This document shows, one piece after another, positions 37,101-46,340 of a stretch of 64,000 nt of DNA. The first letter of the stretch is position 1; each line of letters opens with the position of its first letter. The notes beneath the pieces were generated by a model. That model was given only the letters and a program-made list of their open reading frames with translations. It did no database searches and was not told the DNA's origin. The position numbers were made by a program, and so were the translations under genes. The stretch spans positions 1,188,501 through 1,252,500 of the forward strand of contig NZ_CP042466.1 in NCBI RefSeq assembly GCF_008330225.1, given 5' to 3'. This DNA is from Geobacter sp. FeAm09 (GTDB lineage Bacteria > Desulfobacterota > Desulfuromonadia > Geobacterales > Pseudopelobacteraceae).

Positions 37101-38153
37101 GGGCACCGGCAACATGGCGAGCACCAGCCCAATCCGGGCTGGTGTGGATTGAAACAGTTCCTCCATGTGGGCCTGGAGCATGCGGGTCAGAGCACCAGCC
37201 CAATCCGGGCTGGTGTGGATTGAAACCATGGGCCGGGCTGGGCATCGACGGCGGTGACCACAGAGCACCAGCCCAATCCGGGCTGGTGTGGATTGAAACT
37301 GAGCCGGGGCACAGTGAAAGGTTAAGAACCAGCGGAGCACCAGCCCAATCCGGGCTGGTGTGGATTGAAACATACCACACAGCTTGACGGCGCGAATGCA
37401 GCAGTGAGCACCAGCCCAATCCGGGCTGGTGTGGATTGAAACAGTTTCGAGGGCGGGTACAAGATGCACCTCCGCGGGAGCACCAGCCCAATCCGGGCTG
37501 GTGTGGATTGAAACGGGATCGGAAAGGACAAAGAGCTTGTCTCTTTCGAGCACCAGCCCAATCCGGGCTGGTGTGGATTGAAACATGGCATCGACGTTGG
37601 CGGCGGCCGCATCCTTGTGAGCACCAGCCCAATCCGGGCTGGTGTGGATTGAAACATGGCATCGACGTTGGCGGCGGCCGCATCCTTGTGAGCACCAGCC
37701 CAATCCGGGCTGGTGTGGATTGAAACAAGTGGAAGAACAGCGGGACCGACGCGGTCACGCAGAGCACCAGCCCAATTCGGGCTGGTGTGGATTGAAACAC
37801 AACCGGCTCGTCGGCGTAGCTGTTGATGGTGGAGCACCAGCCCAATTCGGGCTGGTATGGATTGAAACTAACGAAGTGAGTAACTGAAATTACACTTCGC
37901 CGGGCACCAGCCCAATCCGGGTTGGTGTGGATTGAAACGTGACCTCGGACAGGGCCGTACCGAGGCCGGTGAGGGGCACCAGCCCAACCCGGGCTGGTGT
38001 GGATTGAAACAGGAGGGCGAAGACCTGTGGGGTGATCTCATAACGAGCACCAGCCCAATTCGGGCTGGTGTGGATTGAAACAACGATCAAGCGGCGTGGG
38101 ACGCACTGCGGGACAGGAGCACCAGCCCAATTCGGGCTGGTGTGGATTGAAAC
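34171..38153 (+). CRISPR. Type I-C CRISPR array, 56 repeats and 55 spacers
   Basis: The 37-base repeat starts GAGCACCAGCCC and ends TGTGGATTGAAAC. CACCAGCCC and GGGCTGGTG form a 9-bp stem around AATCC. By hand I count 56 repeats; spacers are 32-39 bases, mostly 34-36. Repeats 51, 52, 55 and 56 carry AATTC for AATCC, 53 and 54 begin GGG, and 53 and 54 have further changes, so the 3' end is the old, decaying end. Two neighbouring spacers (37585-37618 and 37656-37689) are identical, a segmental duplication. Confidence 0.98.
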
Positions 38154-38220
38154 CCGATGTTGCTCGCGGCAGAAATCATCATCGGCTAGCGAGAATGAGC
38201 GGTGACCCAAGCTATACAAG

Positions 38221-39822
38221 CTATCCCCCCTCATATCTCTTGAGCTTCTGGTAAAGCGACGAAAGACTGATGCCGAGTTTCCGGGCGGCAAGCGCTTTGT
38301 CTCCATTGACGATTTGAATTGCCGACAGAATGAGCTCTCGCTCAACATCGTCGATTGGGCGGATCGTGCCGGCAGACGTTACCAAAGACTCCGATTGGCG
38401 TACTATTTTAGGAAGATCGTTGAGGCTTATCCGCTTGCCGTTGCAGAGTGCGACAGCGTGCTCGATCGTGTTCTGAAGCTGCCTGACATTTCCCGGCCAA
38501 TCATACTGGGCGAGCAAGTCAGCCACCTGGGGGGTGAACCCTATTACTTGCCGCTTCATTGTTTGCGAGGCTTTATCCAGAAAAAATTGGGCCAGGGAGA
38601 AAATATCATCCGGTCGCTCCCGAAGCGGCGGCACGATGATCTCGAAGATGCACAGTCGATAATAAAGGTCCTTCCGGAAGCGGCCCGCGGCTACTTCATC
38701 GGCCAAGTTGCGATTCGTCGCGGCAATGATGCGCACATCCACCGGCCGGGAACAGTTTTCGCCCACCCGCCGTATTTCCTTTTCCTGCAATACCCGCAAA
38801 AGCTTTACTTGCATACCCAAAGATATCTCGCCAACTTCATCGAGAAACAACGTGCCGCCGTTGGCTGCTTCAAAAAGGCCTAAGCGCTCCTTGTCCGCCC
38901 CGGTAAAAGCGCCCTTTGTGTGCCCAAAAAATTCGCTTTCCAGCAGTGTCTCCGCAACGGCACCGCAGTTAACGGCGAGAAATGGCTGAGCGGCACGCAG
39001 GGACTCCTTGTGGATGAACCGTGCGATCATCTCCTTGCCAACACCGCTTTCCCCGGTGACGACAACCGATGAATCAACTTTTGCGATACGCTTCGCGAGA
39101 TTCAGGGTTTGGCGCATAATCTTGCTGCTGGCTATGATTCCCGATGACTGTACATCGTTGCCGATGAGTTGTTGGAGTTTGCGGACCCGCTGTTCCGAAC
39201 GCTGCAGTTTGGTTGTCACATCCTTCAGCAGCACATCGATGGTTTCCGTATGGAAAAACGGCAGGTGGGGCTCGATGGCGGCACCCCAGTCCTCCTTGAG
39301 ACGCGTTTCATTGTGGCAGCGGGCATCCCCTTTGGCGCAACACTGGTCTTCAATGCAATAGACCTCCTGGCCAAGCATCCGGGAACAGTAACCGCTGACG
39401 TAACCGGTCATTGTCCAGCATACCGGTTCGTGTGTCAGCCCCAGATGAAGGATATGCTGTTCTGCTTCATACGAGTCTTCCCAGATAGTGGACATGCGGA
39501 ATGTCGGGATAAAACTCATATTACACGTCGGAATGTTGGTCATACCTTGCAGCATATGGAGCGTCGGGCCGCAAGCCCCATCCTGGAGCAGGTCCGGGTA
39601 TTCACTGTCCAAGTTGTCAGCCGTACGCCAACCATGGGCGTAGCCCATGCGTGTCAGGATGTTGCGTGCCGCAAAAATGCCGAGGTTATCTATAAGTTCC
39701 TTGCGTAGCAACCCCAGTGCCACCGCATCGAAAAGCAGGGCTCGGTGCCCCATAAACTGAATGATCCCACCCTTTGGATTGAATGAAAGTAATTTTCTCA
39801 GATCAAGCTCCCGTGCCTTCAT
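38221..39822 (-). CDS. XylR/DmpR-like sigma-54 activator with aromatic-sensor domain (copy 1)
   Basis: A 533-residue activator. Residues 10-115 are XylR_N-like (PKGGIIQFMGHRALLFD), followed by a V4R region, then a AAA+ domain ([22 protein letters not shown]) and a C-terminal HTH (ARKLGISLSSLYQKL). A zinc site with the spacing of MopR/DmpR is visible: C135, E158, C161, C169. The Trp of the phenol pocket seems kept (W114). ATG 39822 has AAAGGAGAGG. The gene is divergent from the cytochrome/flavoprotein operon at 40310, which has a -24/-12 promoter. It probably activates it on binding a phenol-like or other aromatic ligand. Confidence 0.88.
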   Translation of the reverse strand: MKARELDLRKLLSFNPKGGIIQFMGHRALLFDAVALGLLRKELIDNLGIFAARNILTRMGYAHGWRTADNLDSEYPDLLQDGACGPTLHMLQGMTNIPTCNMSFIPTFRMSTIWEDSYEAEQHILHLGLTHEPVCWTMTGYVSGYCSRMLGQEVYCIEDQCCAKGDARCHNETRLKEDWGAAIEPHLPFFHTETIDVLLKDVTTKLQRSEQRVRKLQQLIGNDVQSSGIIASSKIMRQTLNLAKRIAKVDSSVVVTGESGVGKEMIARFIHKESLRAAQPFLAVNCGAVAETLLESEFFGHTKGAFTGADKERLGLFEAANGGTLFLDEVGEISLGMQVKLLRVLQEKEIRRVGENCSRPVDVRIIAATNRNLADEVAAGRFRKDLYYRLCIFEIIVPPLRERPDDIFSLAQFFLDKASQTMKRQVIGFTPQVADLLAQYDWPGNVRQLQNTIEHAVALCNGKRISLNDLPKIVRQSESLVTSAGTIRPIDDVERELILSAIQIVNGDKALAARKLGISLSSLYQKLKRYEGG

Positions 39823-39927
39823 CTCCTCTCCTTTCAGCTGAAATCCCTTTCGATGACAACGGCCTGCCGCTCCTGCTCCTGCCCATGTGTGCTTTGCCGA
39901 TGCTTGTGGTTGTTGAATAGCATGCAA

Positions 39928-39955
39928 TTGCAAAAAATGGAAAAATTTTTTGCAA
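39928..39955. promoter_or_regulatory. Putative upstream activator site
   Basis: A perfect inverted repeat TTGCAAAAAA (39928-39937) and TTTTTTGCAA (39946-39955) lies in an A+T-rich tract about 100 bases before the -24/-12 promoter, between the divergent regulator and operon. Confidence 0.5.
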
Positions 39956-40049
39956 AAATTGCAATAACGCGCGCGTATACAAAAGGCATGAGGTTTCAAA
40001 AAGCTGGAAAATCTAACGGTCGCAGTCGGTTACGCAAAATAGCCATGGC

Positions 40050-40065
40050 TGGCATGGTAGGTGCT
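40050..40065 (+). promoter_or_regulatory. Sigma-54 promoter of the first cytochrome/flavoprotein operon
   Basis: TGGCATGGTAGGTGCT matches TGGCACG-N4-TTGCW with intact GG and GC at correct spacing. It implies a leader of about 235 bases before the cytochrome start. Confidence 0.65.
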
Positions 40066-40309
40066 TAAACATTAAAGATTTTAATATTATCAGGTGGTTG
40101 GATAAGAGACTGTTGCCTCACGTCATGCTTTGGGACATCCGAGGTCTTTGGTATCGGGGCACAACAACCACACCGCGCAGGCCAGAGGAGGTGATGGGGA
40201 AGAGGCCATGAGCGCCGGAAACAGTGTGGGGGGGGCAATATGTCTGGCTGATCTTGAAGGATTTTTGAATTTACTAGGTGCAACACCAATCCCGTAAGGA
40301 GGTCGTTTG

Positions 40310-40660
40310 ATGAAAAAGATGTTATCAGCAAGTTTGGTTGCAGCCGTAGCTGCGCTGTCTTTTAGCATTAACTTGTATGCGGGCGACAGCGGCCAGTTTA
40401 TGGCGGACAAGCACAAAGCCATCGGGGCGCAATGCTCTTCCTGCCACGGAGGAGACACCAAGAGTGTTGTCGCAAACGGAAAATGTCTCGCATGCCACGG
40501 AAGTTATGACCAGTTGGCCGAAAAAACGAAGGATATGCATCTCAACCCTCACAAAAACCCGCATTTCTTGGATATAGAATGTGCCGCCTGCCATTCAGGG
40601 CACAAACCGCTGGACGCCTTCTGCCAAAACTGCCATGGCCCCCTCACGCGCCATAAGTAG
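40310..40660 (+). CDS. Tetraheme periplasmic cytochrome c (reductase partner, copy 1)
   Basis: A 116-residue cytochrome with a signal peptide (residues 1-25, ending YAGD). Four CXXCH sites are present: CSSCH, CLACH, CAACH and CQNCH, arranged like the tetraheme domain of flavocytochrome c3/CctA proteins. TAAGGAGGT precedes the ATG. It should pass electrons from membrane carriers to the flavoprotein encoded 82 bases downstream. Confidence 0.9.
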   Translation: MKKMLSASLVAAVAALSFSINLYAGDSGQFMADKHKAIGAQCSSCHGGDTKSVVANGKCLACHGSYDQLAEKTKDMHLNPHKNPHFLDIECAACHSGHKPLDAFCQNCHGPLTRHK

Positions 40661-40742
40661 AATGGGTGCCATATTGCAGCGATCATGTCGATCCGCATTG
40701 TGATGATCCGAGAACATAATTTCAAAAGGAGAATCTAAAGCT

Positions 40743-42263
40743 ATGAGATTTGCCAAGACAATGAAGAGTGCGATGCTGCTGCTTGTGATAGCGGTGTCGA
40801 GCGGCGCCTATGCGGCTGATAAAACCATGAGCACCGATATAGTCGTGGTCGGAGGTGGCTCCGCCGGTATGTCCGCCGCCCTGGAAGCCGCATACGGCGG
40901 AGCGAAGGTGATTGTACTCGAGAAAAACCCGTACCTTGGTGGAAGCTCCAACTTTGCAGAGGGGCCTTTCGGCGTAGAATCAGACCTTCAACGCAAAAAA
41001 TCCTATGGATTATCCAAAGACGAAGCCTACAAACACATTATCGAATTCAATCACTATTTGAACAATGCCCCGATCATCAGAAAGTTTGTCGAAAACTCTG
41101 CCTCAAATATTGAATGGCTGACCAATCAGGGCGTTGGCCTCGACCCCATTCACATTTCCGTAACCGAGCCGATGGTGTGGCACGTAATCCTGAACAAGGG
41201 GCAATATATCCACGGGGGGGCTCTTATCACCACCTTGCAGGCCAAGGCCAAGGAACAGGGCGTCACGTTCATGCTCAGGACGCCTGCGAAGAAGCTGATC
41301 TACGATGGTTCCAAGGTGGCTGGAGTTGAAGCTGTTGACGCCCTTGGGAACACCATTGCCATCAAGGCCAAAGCGGTCATTATCACGACTGGCGGGTTTG
41401 GCAACAGCAAGGAACTGGTACGGAAATGGACCAAGTTCGATCCTGAAAAATTCAAACCAACGCTTCCTCTCAACAAAACCGGTGACGGCATCCTGATGGC
41501 CCAGAAGGTTGGCGCTGAAACCGAAGGACTTAACCTGATGCTCCATCCCGGGACCGAAGGCAAAGGCATTATCCCGCTTGGCAACCTCTATACCATGACG
41601 TGGCAGCCGTTTCTGTGGGTGAACAAATATGGCGAGCGTTTCATAGACGAATCCGTGGCATTCAGCTTTGCCCAGTCTGGTAACGCGATTTCCCGGCAGC
41701 GCGACGCCTTTGCATGGACAGTCTTTACCGATGAAGAGGTGAAGTATGTGATGGAAAAAGGTGTGGACAACGGTATTGGGGTACTGGTGCCGGTCACTAC
41801 CAAGTTGACTAACCTGCAAAACGAAATCAACGGGGCTCTTGCAGCAGGCAGTGAAAGCTTCAAGGCAGCCGATTCGATAGAAGGCCTTGCCCGTCAGATA
41901 GGTGTTTCTCCCGAAAAACTGGAGAAGACGATTGGTGCGTACAACAAATATGCTGAAAACAAATATGACGAGCAATTTGTCAAAGATCCCCGGTGGATGA
42001 AGCCGGTTAAATCAGGCAAGTACTATGCGCTCAAGATATTCCCTTATCATTTCGTTTCCATTGGCGGCATCAGGGTAAACACCGACATGGAGGTCACTGA
42101 CAAGAAAGACCAAGCTATCCCGGGACTCTATGCGGGTGGCTGTGACGTCGGCGGGCTCTATGGCGACACCTATACTCTTTGGGCTTCAGGCCATGCCTAC
42201 GGCTTTGCAGTATTCTCCGGCCGCGAAGCGGCTAAGAGCGCCGTCAAGTATCTCAAGAATTGA
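40743..42263 (+). CDS. Periplasmic FAD-dependent reductase, flavocytochrome c/fumarate reductase family (copy 1)
   Basis: A 506-residue flavoprotein with signal peptide (SSGAYA). The FAD-binding Rossmann motif is IVVVGGGSAGMSAALEAAYGGAKVIVLEK, and C-terminal WASGHAYGFAVFSGREAA closes the FAD site. It belongs with fumarate, urocanate, acrylate and methacrylate reductases, which pair with a separate tetraheme cytochrome as here. By eye, the fumarate-binding His and Arg and the proton-donor Arg are not conserved: the stretch after GERFIDE lacks Arg and GDTYTLWASG replaces the Arg-bearing loop. The substrate is therefore probably not fumarate. From its regulator it may be an aromatic enoate or other aromatic compound. 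Confidence 0.85.
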   Translation: MRFAKTMKSAMLLLVIAVSSGAYAADKTMSTDIVVVGGGSAGMSAALEAAYGGAKVIVLEKNPYLGGSSNFAEGPFGVESDLQRKKSYGLSKDEAYKHIIEFNHYLNNAPIIRKFVENSASNIEWLTNQGVGLDPIHISVTEPMVWHVILNKGQYIHGGALITTLQAKAKEQGVTFMLRTPAKKLIYDGSKVAGVEAVDALGNTIAIKAKAVIITTGGFGNSKELVRKWTKFDPEKFKPTLPLNKTGDGILMAQKVGAETEGLNLMLHPGTEGKGIIPLGNLYTMTWQPFLWVNKYGERFIDESVAFSFAQSGNAISRQRDAFAWTVFTDEEVKYVMEKGVDNGIGVLVPVTTKLTNLQNEINGALAAGSESFKAADSIEGLARQIGVSPEKLEKTIGAYNKYAENKYDEQFVKDPRWMKPVKSGKYYALKIFPYHFVSIGGIRVNTDMEVTDKKDQAIPGLYAGGCDVGGLYGDTYTLWASGHAYGFAVFSGREAAKSAVKYLKN

Positions 42264-42268
42264 TGTAG

Positions 42269-42303
42269 AAGCGGCGTAGGCATGACGTCTACGCCGCTTT
42301 CTG
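42269..42303. terminator. Terminator after flavoprotein copy 1
   Basis: Stem AAGCGGCGTAG/CTACGCCGCTT (42269-42279, 42289-42299) with TTTCTGT after it. It lies between convergent genes. Confidence 0.75.
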
Positions 42304-42418
42304 TGCACAAATGCGTGAGAGCTGTACAGAGTTGCACCCTACTTGGGGCCAGTTCTTTGACAATTTTGTCATTACCAACGGTTTTATACCGACACAAGTT
42401 TGCCAGCGAATGGCAGGT

Positions 42419-44020
42419 CTATGTAATTTCGTATCGTTTTATTTTCTGATAAAGAGAAGATCTGCTTATTCCTAACCGTTTCGCTGCCTCAGTTTTATCT
42501 CCATCAAGCAGTTTTATTGCTGAAAGTATCTGCTCTCGCTCAAATTCTTCCATAGGCCTGATCATGTCGGCGTGGGCGTTGCCGGAACTCTTGAAACGGA
42601 CGCTCTTGGGCAGGTCGCTCAGTTCGATGCGCTTGCCCTGACAAAGTACCACAGCATGCTCTATCGTATTCTCCAATTGCCGGACATTTCCCGGCCAGTT
42701 GTACTGTGCCAACCGGTCGGTCACCTCGGGCATGAATCCGATAACTTCCTTGCCGATCTTGGCCGTTGCCGTATTTAAAAAATTACGTGCCAGCAAAAGT
42801 ATATCCTCCTGCCTGTCGCGCAGGGGAGGCACTAAAAGCTCAAAGATGCAGAGGCGGTAATAGAGGTCTTCGCGGAAACGACCGGCAGCGACCTCGTCGG
42901 AAAGGTCACGGTTGGTGGCTGCTATGATCCGGACATCCACCGGCCGGGAGATGTTTTCACCAACTCTTCTGATTTCTCTTTCCTGCAAAGCTCGAAGCAG
43001 TTTTGCCTGCATATTTGCAGAAATCTCACCGACCTCGTCAAGAAACAGAGTGCCGCCACTTGCTGCCTCGAACAAACCAAAGCGGTCCTTGTTTGCGCCA
43101 GTGAAAGATCCCTTCGCATGCCCAAAAAATTCGCTTTCCAGAAGCGTTTCAGTAACAGCGCTGCAGTTGATTGCAACAAACGGCCGCAGGGCACGCGCCG
43201 ACTCGCTGTGTATTATCCTGGCAATTCGCTCCTTGCCTACGCCGCTCTCACCAGTAATCACAACCGACGATTCGACTTTTGCAATGCGTTTGGCAAGGTC
43301 AAGAGTGTTTCGCATGGTCTTGCTTTTCACCGTAAGGCCACAGCAGTCATAATCATCTTCCATCAGAGAGCGTTTCAATTTCATCTGCTTCTCTGATTTC
43401 ATCAGCTTGGCTGTTACTTCATGGAGCATGGAACCAATTGTTTCGGCTTGAAAATAAGGCAGGTATGGGTCAATCAGGCTCCCCCATCCTTCACGCGTTC
43501 GGGTTTCGTTGTGGCACAAAGGATCGCCCTTGGCGCAACATTGGCTTTCAATACAGTAAATATCCTCCCCCAGCATTCGTGAACAGTACCCGCTAACGTA
43601 GCCGGTAAGCATCCAGCACACGGGTTCATGGGCAATGCCCATATGCAACAGATGCTGCTCTGCTTCATATGATTGCTGCCAGGTATTGAACATCCTGAAA
43701 CTGGGCTCAAAAACGATTTCACACTTTGCCACATTTACCGCGCCTTGCAGCATATGCAAGGTGGGGCCGCATTGGGGGTCTTGCAAGAGGTCCGAGTACT
43801 CGGTATCGAGGTTGTCTGCAGTCGTCCAACCATGGGCATAGCCCAGCCTGGTCAAAATGTTTCTGGCAGAAAATGCTCCCAGATTTTCAATAAGCTCTTT
43901 TCGCAGGAGCCCCATCGCCATTGCGTCGATAATAAGGGTGCGATGCCCCATGAAATTCATTATTCCACCCTTCGGACTAAAAGAAAGTATCTGCCTCAGG
44001 TCGAGCTCGCTTGCCTTCAT
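42419..44020 (-). CDS. XylR/DmpR-like sigma-54 activator with aromatic-sensor domain (copy 2)
   Basis: A 533-residue paralogue of the regulator at 38221, with the same length and domain order: XylR_N (FSPKGGIMNFMGHRTLI), V4R (HEPVCW, GYVSGYC, IESQCCAKGDPLC), AAA+ ([22 protein letters not shown]) and HTH (AKRLGISRSSLYQKIKRY). Zinc ligand candidates are C135, E158, C161 and C169, and W114 is kept. The sigma-54 loop here is GSFTGA, not GAFTGA. GGAGG precedes ATG 44020. It is divergent from the second cytochrome/flavoprotein operon. Confidence 0.88.
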   Translation of the reverse strand: MKASELDLRQILSFSPKGGIMNFMGHRTLIIDAMAMGLLRKELIENLGAFSARNILTRLGYAHGWTTADNLDTEYSDLLQDPQCGPTLHMLQGAVNVAKCEIVFEPSFRMFNTWQQSYEAEQHLLHMGIAHEPVCWMLTGYVSGYCSRMLGEDIYCIESQCCAKGDPLCHNETRTREGWGSLIDPYLPYFQAETIGSMLHEVTAKLMKSEKQMKLKRSLMEDDYDCCGLTVKSKTMRNTLDLAKRIAKVESSVVITGESGVGKERIARIIHSESARALRPFVAINCSAVTETLLESEFFGHAKGSFTGANKDRFGLFEAASGGTLFLDEVGEISANMQAKLLRALQEREIRRVGENISRPVDVRIIAATNRDLSDEVAAGRFREDLYYRLCIFELLVPPLRDRQEDILLLARNFLNTATAKIGKEVIGFMPEVTDRLAQYNWPGNVRQLENTIEHAVVLCQGKRIELSDLPKSVRFKSSGNAHADMIRPMEEFEREQILSAIKLLDGDKTEAAKRLGISRSSLYQKIKRYEIT

Positions 44021-44200
44021 GTACTGCCTCCATTGTATACAATGCGTTGATAATTCGAGCTTTTTCAAAATTATCACACAGTCCATATTTTGTACATAAA
44101 AAATCCATAAAAAAGACAAACGGGCGTCGCTCAAGGCTGGCGGCGCGGGGCTGCAAAAATAAATAATAATAATTTCAATATGTTATTTAATATTTCTCGA

Positions 44201-44216
44201 TTGGCACGGTACGAGC
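44201..44216 (+). promoter_or_regulatory. Sigma-54 promoter of the second cytochrome/flavoprotein operon
   Basis: TGGCACGGTACGAGCA matches the -24 half perfectly, keeps GC at -12 and lies 57 bases before the cytochrome GTG. Confidence 0.75.
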
Positions 44217-44272
44217 AAATACCTGAGCGCCACACAGTCGATTAAATTCTCAAGCGCCAAAGGAGCAGTATT

Positions 44273-44611
44273 GTGAAAAGTCTAGGTAAAGCATGCATTC
44301 TAATACTGGTTTATGCCCTGTTTTATGGGGCAAGCCAGGTATGTGCCGAATCGAATAAACCATTTACTGCCGACAGGCACAAAACATACGGTGTCACATG
44401 TAAAGACTGTCACGGAGACCAAGATAAAAAGAACTTCAATTACAAGCAATGTCTGGCATGTCATGACTCGTACCAGAAGGTTGCTGAACGCACCAAAAAG
44501 AGAGAGTTCAATCCGCATAAGAGCCACTACGATGATGTTGAGTGTAATGCGTGCCACCATGGTCACAAGGTAGACGAAAATTTTTGTGCTACCTGCCACT
44601 CGCAGCACTAA
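44273..44611 (+). CDS. Tetraheme periplasmic cytochrome c (reductase partner, copy 2)
   Basis: A 112-residue cytochrome, GTG start after AAAGGAGC, with signal peptide ending VCAES. Four hemes: CKDCH, CLACH, CNACH and CATCH. It is a paralogue of the protein at 40310, with the shared FTADRHKTYGVTCKDCHG / FMADKHKAIGAQCSSCHG region. It should serve the flavoprotein encoded 76 bases downstream. Confidence 0.9.
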   Translation: MKSLGKACILILVYALFYGASQVCAESNKPFTADRHKTYGVTCKDCHGDQDKKNFNYKQCLACHDSYQKVAERTKKREFNPHKSHYDDVECNACHHGHKVDENFCATCHSQH

Positions 44612-44687
44612 CAACGATGAAAGGAGACAAGCAAGCATACTTGGATCACTATGACCGATGGACAAACCACAACGAAAGGAAAGATTC

Positions 44688-46220
44688 ATGAAAATTAGTG
44701 TTTCATTCTTGTCCAAGACAGCATGTCTCGTAGCTGTGCTTGTAGCTACGATCTGCGTGAATGGCGTATTTGCCGCTGAGAAATATTCTGCCGACGTTGT
44801 TGTTATTGGGGCCGGCGGTGCGGGCTTAAGCGCGGCACTCACCGCTGCACAAGGCGGCGCAAAGGTCATTTTGCTGGAAAAAGACAAGATGGTCGGTGGC
44901 ACTGGCAACTTTGCTGAAGGTGTGTTTGGCGTTGAAACCGAGATGCAGCGGCTCAAGCAAATCGGGCTGACCAAGGATCATGTTTTCAACGAGGAAATGG
45001 CGGACACGCGTTGGAATGCCAATGCCGCTCTCGTTCGGCGTTTTCATAATGAATCGGCCAAGACCATTGACTGGCTGGTGGCCCAAGGTGTCAAGTTCGA
45101 AGGCCCTTCAAGGAACCATTTTACCAACAACCCGACGTGGCACCTGATTGAAGGTAGGGGCGCGGCATTAATACGGGCCTTGTACGCAAGGATCAAAGAA
45201 AATCCGAATGTTACCCTGCTGCTTGAGACCCCCGGCAAGAGCCTGATCGTCAGGGACGGCCGCGCTGTTGGCGTCAAGGCCCAGAACAAAGCGGGTGAAG
45301 AGGTCATTGCCGAAGCGCGTGGCGGCGTCATCATCGCTACGGGAGGTTTTGCCAACAGTCCTGAAATGATCAAGAAGTATACGGGCATGGAGAATGTCCT
45401 CAATGTGGCTCCTTTGAAAAAGACCGGAGACGGCATCAATATGGCCATATCGCTTGGCGCCGACGTGGAAGGCATGAATATCCTGCAGTTCGTCGCCCTT
45501 ATGGATGCCGTGCCTGGGGGGCGTCCCGACCTTGCTATCGGTTGTATGGGCATAGAGCCGCGTAACATATGGGTAAACAAGTTCGGTAAGCGGTTTACCA
45601 ACGAATATGTCGCTGTTGACTTCCCCTTTGCCGCAAACGCCATCAAGCGCCAGAAACTGGCGTGGGGTATTTTTGATGAAAAGCAGAAGCAGCGTTTAAA
45701 GGAAACAGGGCTTGAAGCTGGTCTTGGTGTCGTTGTGCCGCCCGGAAAGAAATTCCCCAACTTCGATGAAATCTGGGACAAGGCGATTGCCGCCGGTAAC
45801 CCGTTTGTCGTAAAGGCTTCCAGTCTTGAGGAATTGGCTGCAAAAACCAAGCTGCCCCTTGACGCCCTGAAACAAACCATCGCCGAATATAATAAAGACG
45901 TTGCCGTGAACAAGGACCATGCTTTTGCAAAGGATGAGCGCTATTTGCAGGCAATTGATGCAAATGGCCCGCTGTATGCCGTCAAAATCAAGGAGGTGCT
46001 GCTGACAACGGTTGGTGGGGTGAAGGTTGATGAGTATTTACACCCCTTGGACAAGAACGACAACGTGGTCGTATCCGCCCTGTACGTGACAGGTAATGAC
46101 GTGGGTGGGATGTATTCCGGCGATTATACGCTTACCTCCGCATCAGGTTCTTCATATGGATTTGCAGTCAATAGCGGACGTTTTGCCGCCAAAAGCATTC
46201 TCGAGGAATTGGGGAAATAA
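44688..46220 (+). CDS. Periplasmic FAD-dependent reductase, flavocytochrome c/fumarate reductase family (copy 2)
   Basis: A 510-residue flavoprotein, signal peptide to about residue 27 (GVFAAE). The FAD motif is VVVIGAGGAGLSAALTAAQGGAKVILLEK and the C-terminal motif is SASGSSYGFAVNSGRFAA. It is about half identical to copy 1 by eye. In the active-site stretch after GKRFTNE there is no Arg, and the LLTTVGG region lacks the fumarate-binding His, so fumarate is an unlikely substrate. The two copies differ around these positions (SVAFSF versus YVAVDF), which suggests different substrates. AAAGGA precedes the ATG. Confidence 0.85.
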   Translation: MKISVSFLSKTACLVAVLVATICVNGVFAAEKYSADVVVIGAGGAGLSAALTAAQGGAKVILLEKDKMVGGTGNFAEGVFGVETEMQRLKQIGLTKDHVFNEEMADTRWNANAALVRRFHNESAKTIDWLVAQGVKFEGPSRNHFTNNPTWHLIEGRGAALIRALYARIKENPNVTLLLETPGKSLIVRDGRAVGVKAQNKAGEEVIAEARGGVIIATGGFANSPEMIKKYTGMENVLNVAPLKKTGDGINMAISLGADVEGMNILQFVALMDAVPGGRPDLAIGCMGIEPRNIWVNKFGKRFTNEYVAVDFPFAANAIKRQKLAWGIFDEKQKQRLKETGLEAGLGVVVPPGKKFPNFDEIWDKAIAAGNPFVVKASSLEELAAKTKLPLDALKQTIAEYNKDVAVNKDHAFAKDERYLQAIDANGPLYAVKIKEVLLTTVGGVKVDEYLHPLDKNDNVVVSALYVTGNDVGGMYSGDYTLTSASGSSYGFAVNSGRFAAKSILEELGK

Positions 46221-46278
46221 GGGGCCTCTTCGCCAAATATTGCATACGTGACGGGACTATGTGGCTATAGATGCTTCA

Positions 46279-46299
46279 GGGGGCGTCGCTGACGCCCCC
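46279..46299 (+). terminator. Intra-operon hairpin
   Basis: Perfect 9-bp stem GGGGGCGTC/GACGCCCCC with a 3-base loop, without a T-run. It probably limits read-through from the reductase genes into the outer-membrane protein gene. Confidence 0.5.
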
Positions 46300-46340
46300 G
46301 TTAATCGACAATTCACTGAATATAAGGAAGGGAACTTTCA

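Noticed and set aside
34155-38348. Long repetitive frames (repeating SIHTSPDWAGA, HQPNPGWCGLK) in the array
   Set aside because: They are translations of the CRISPR repeats.
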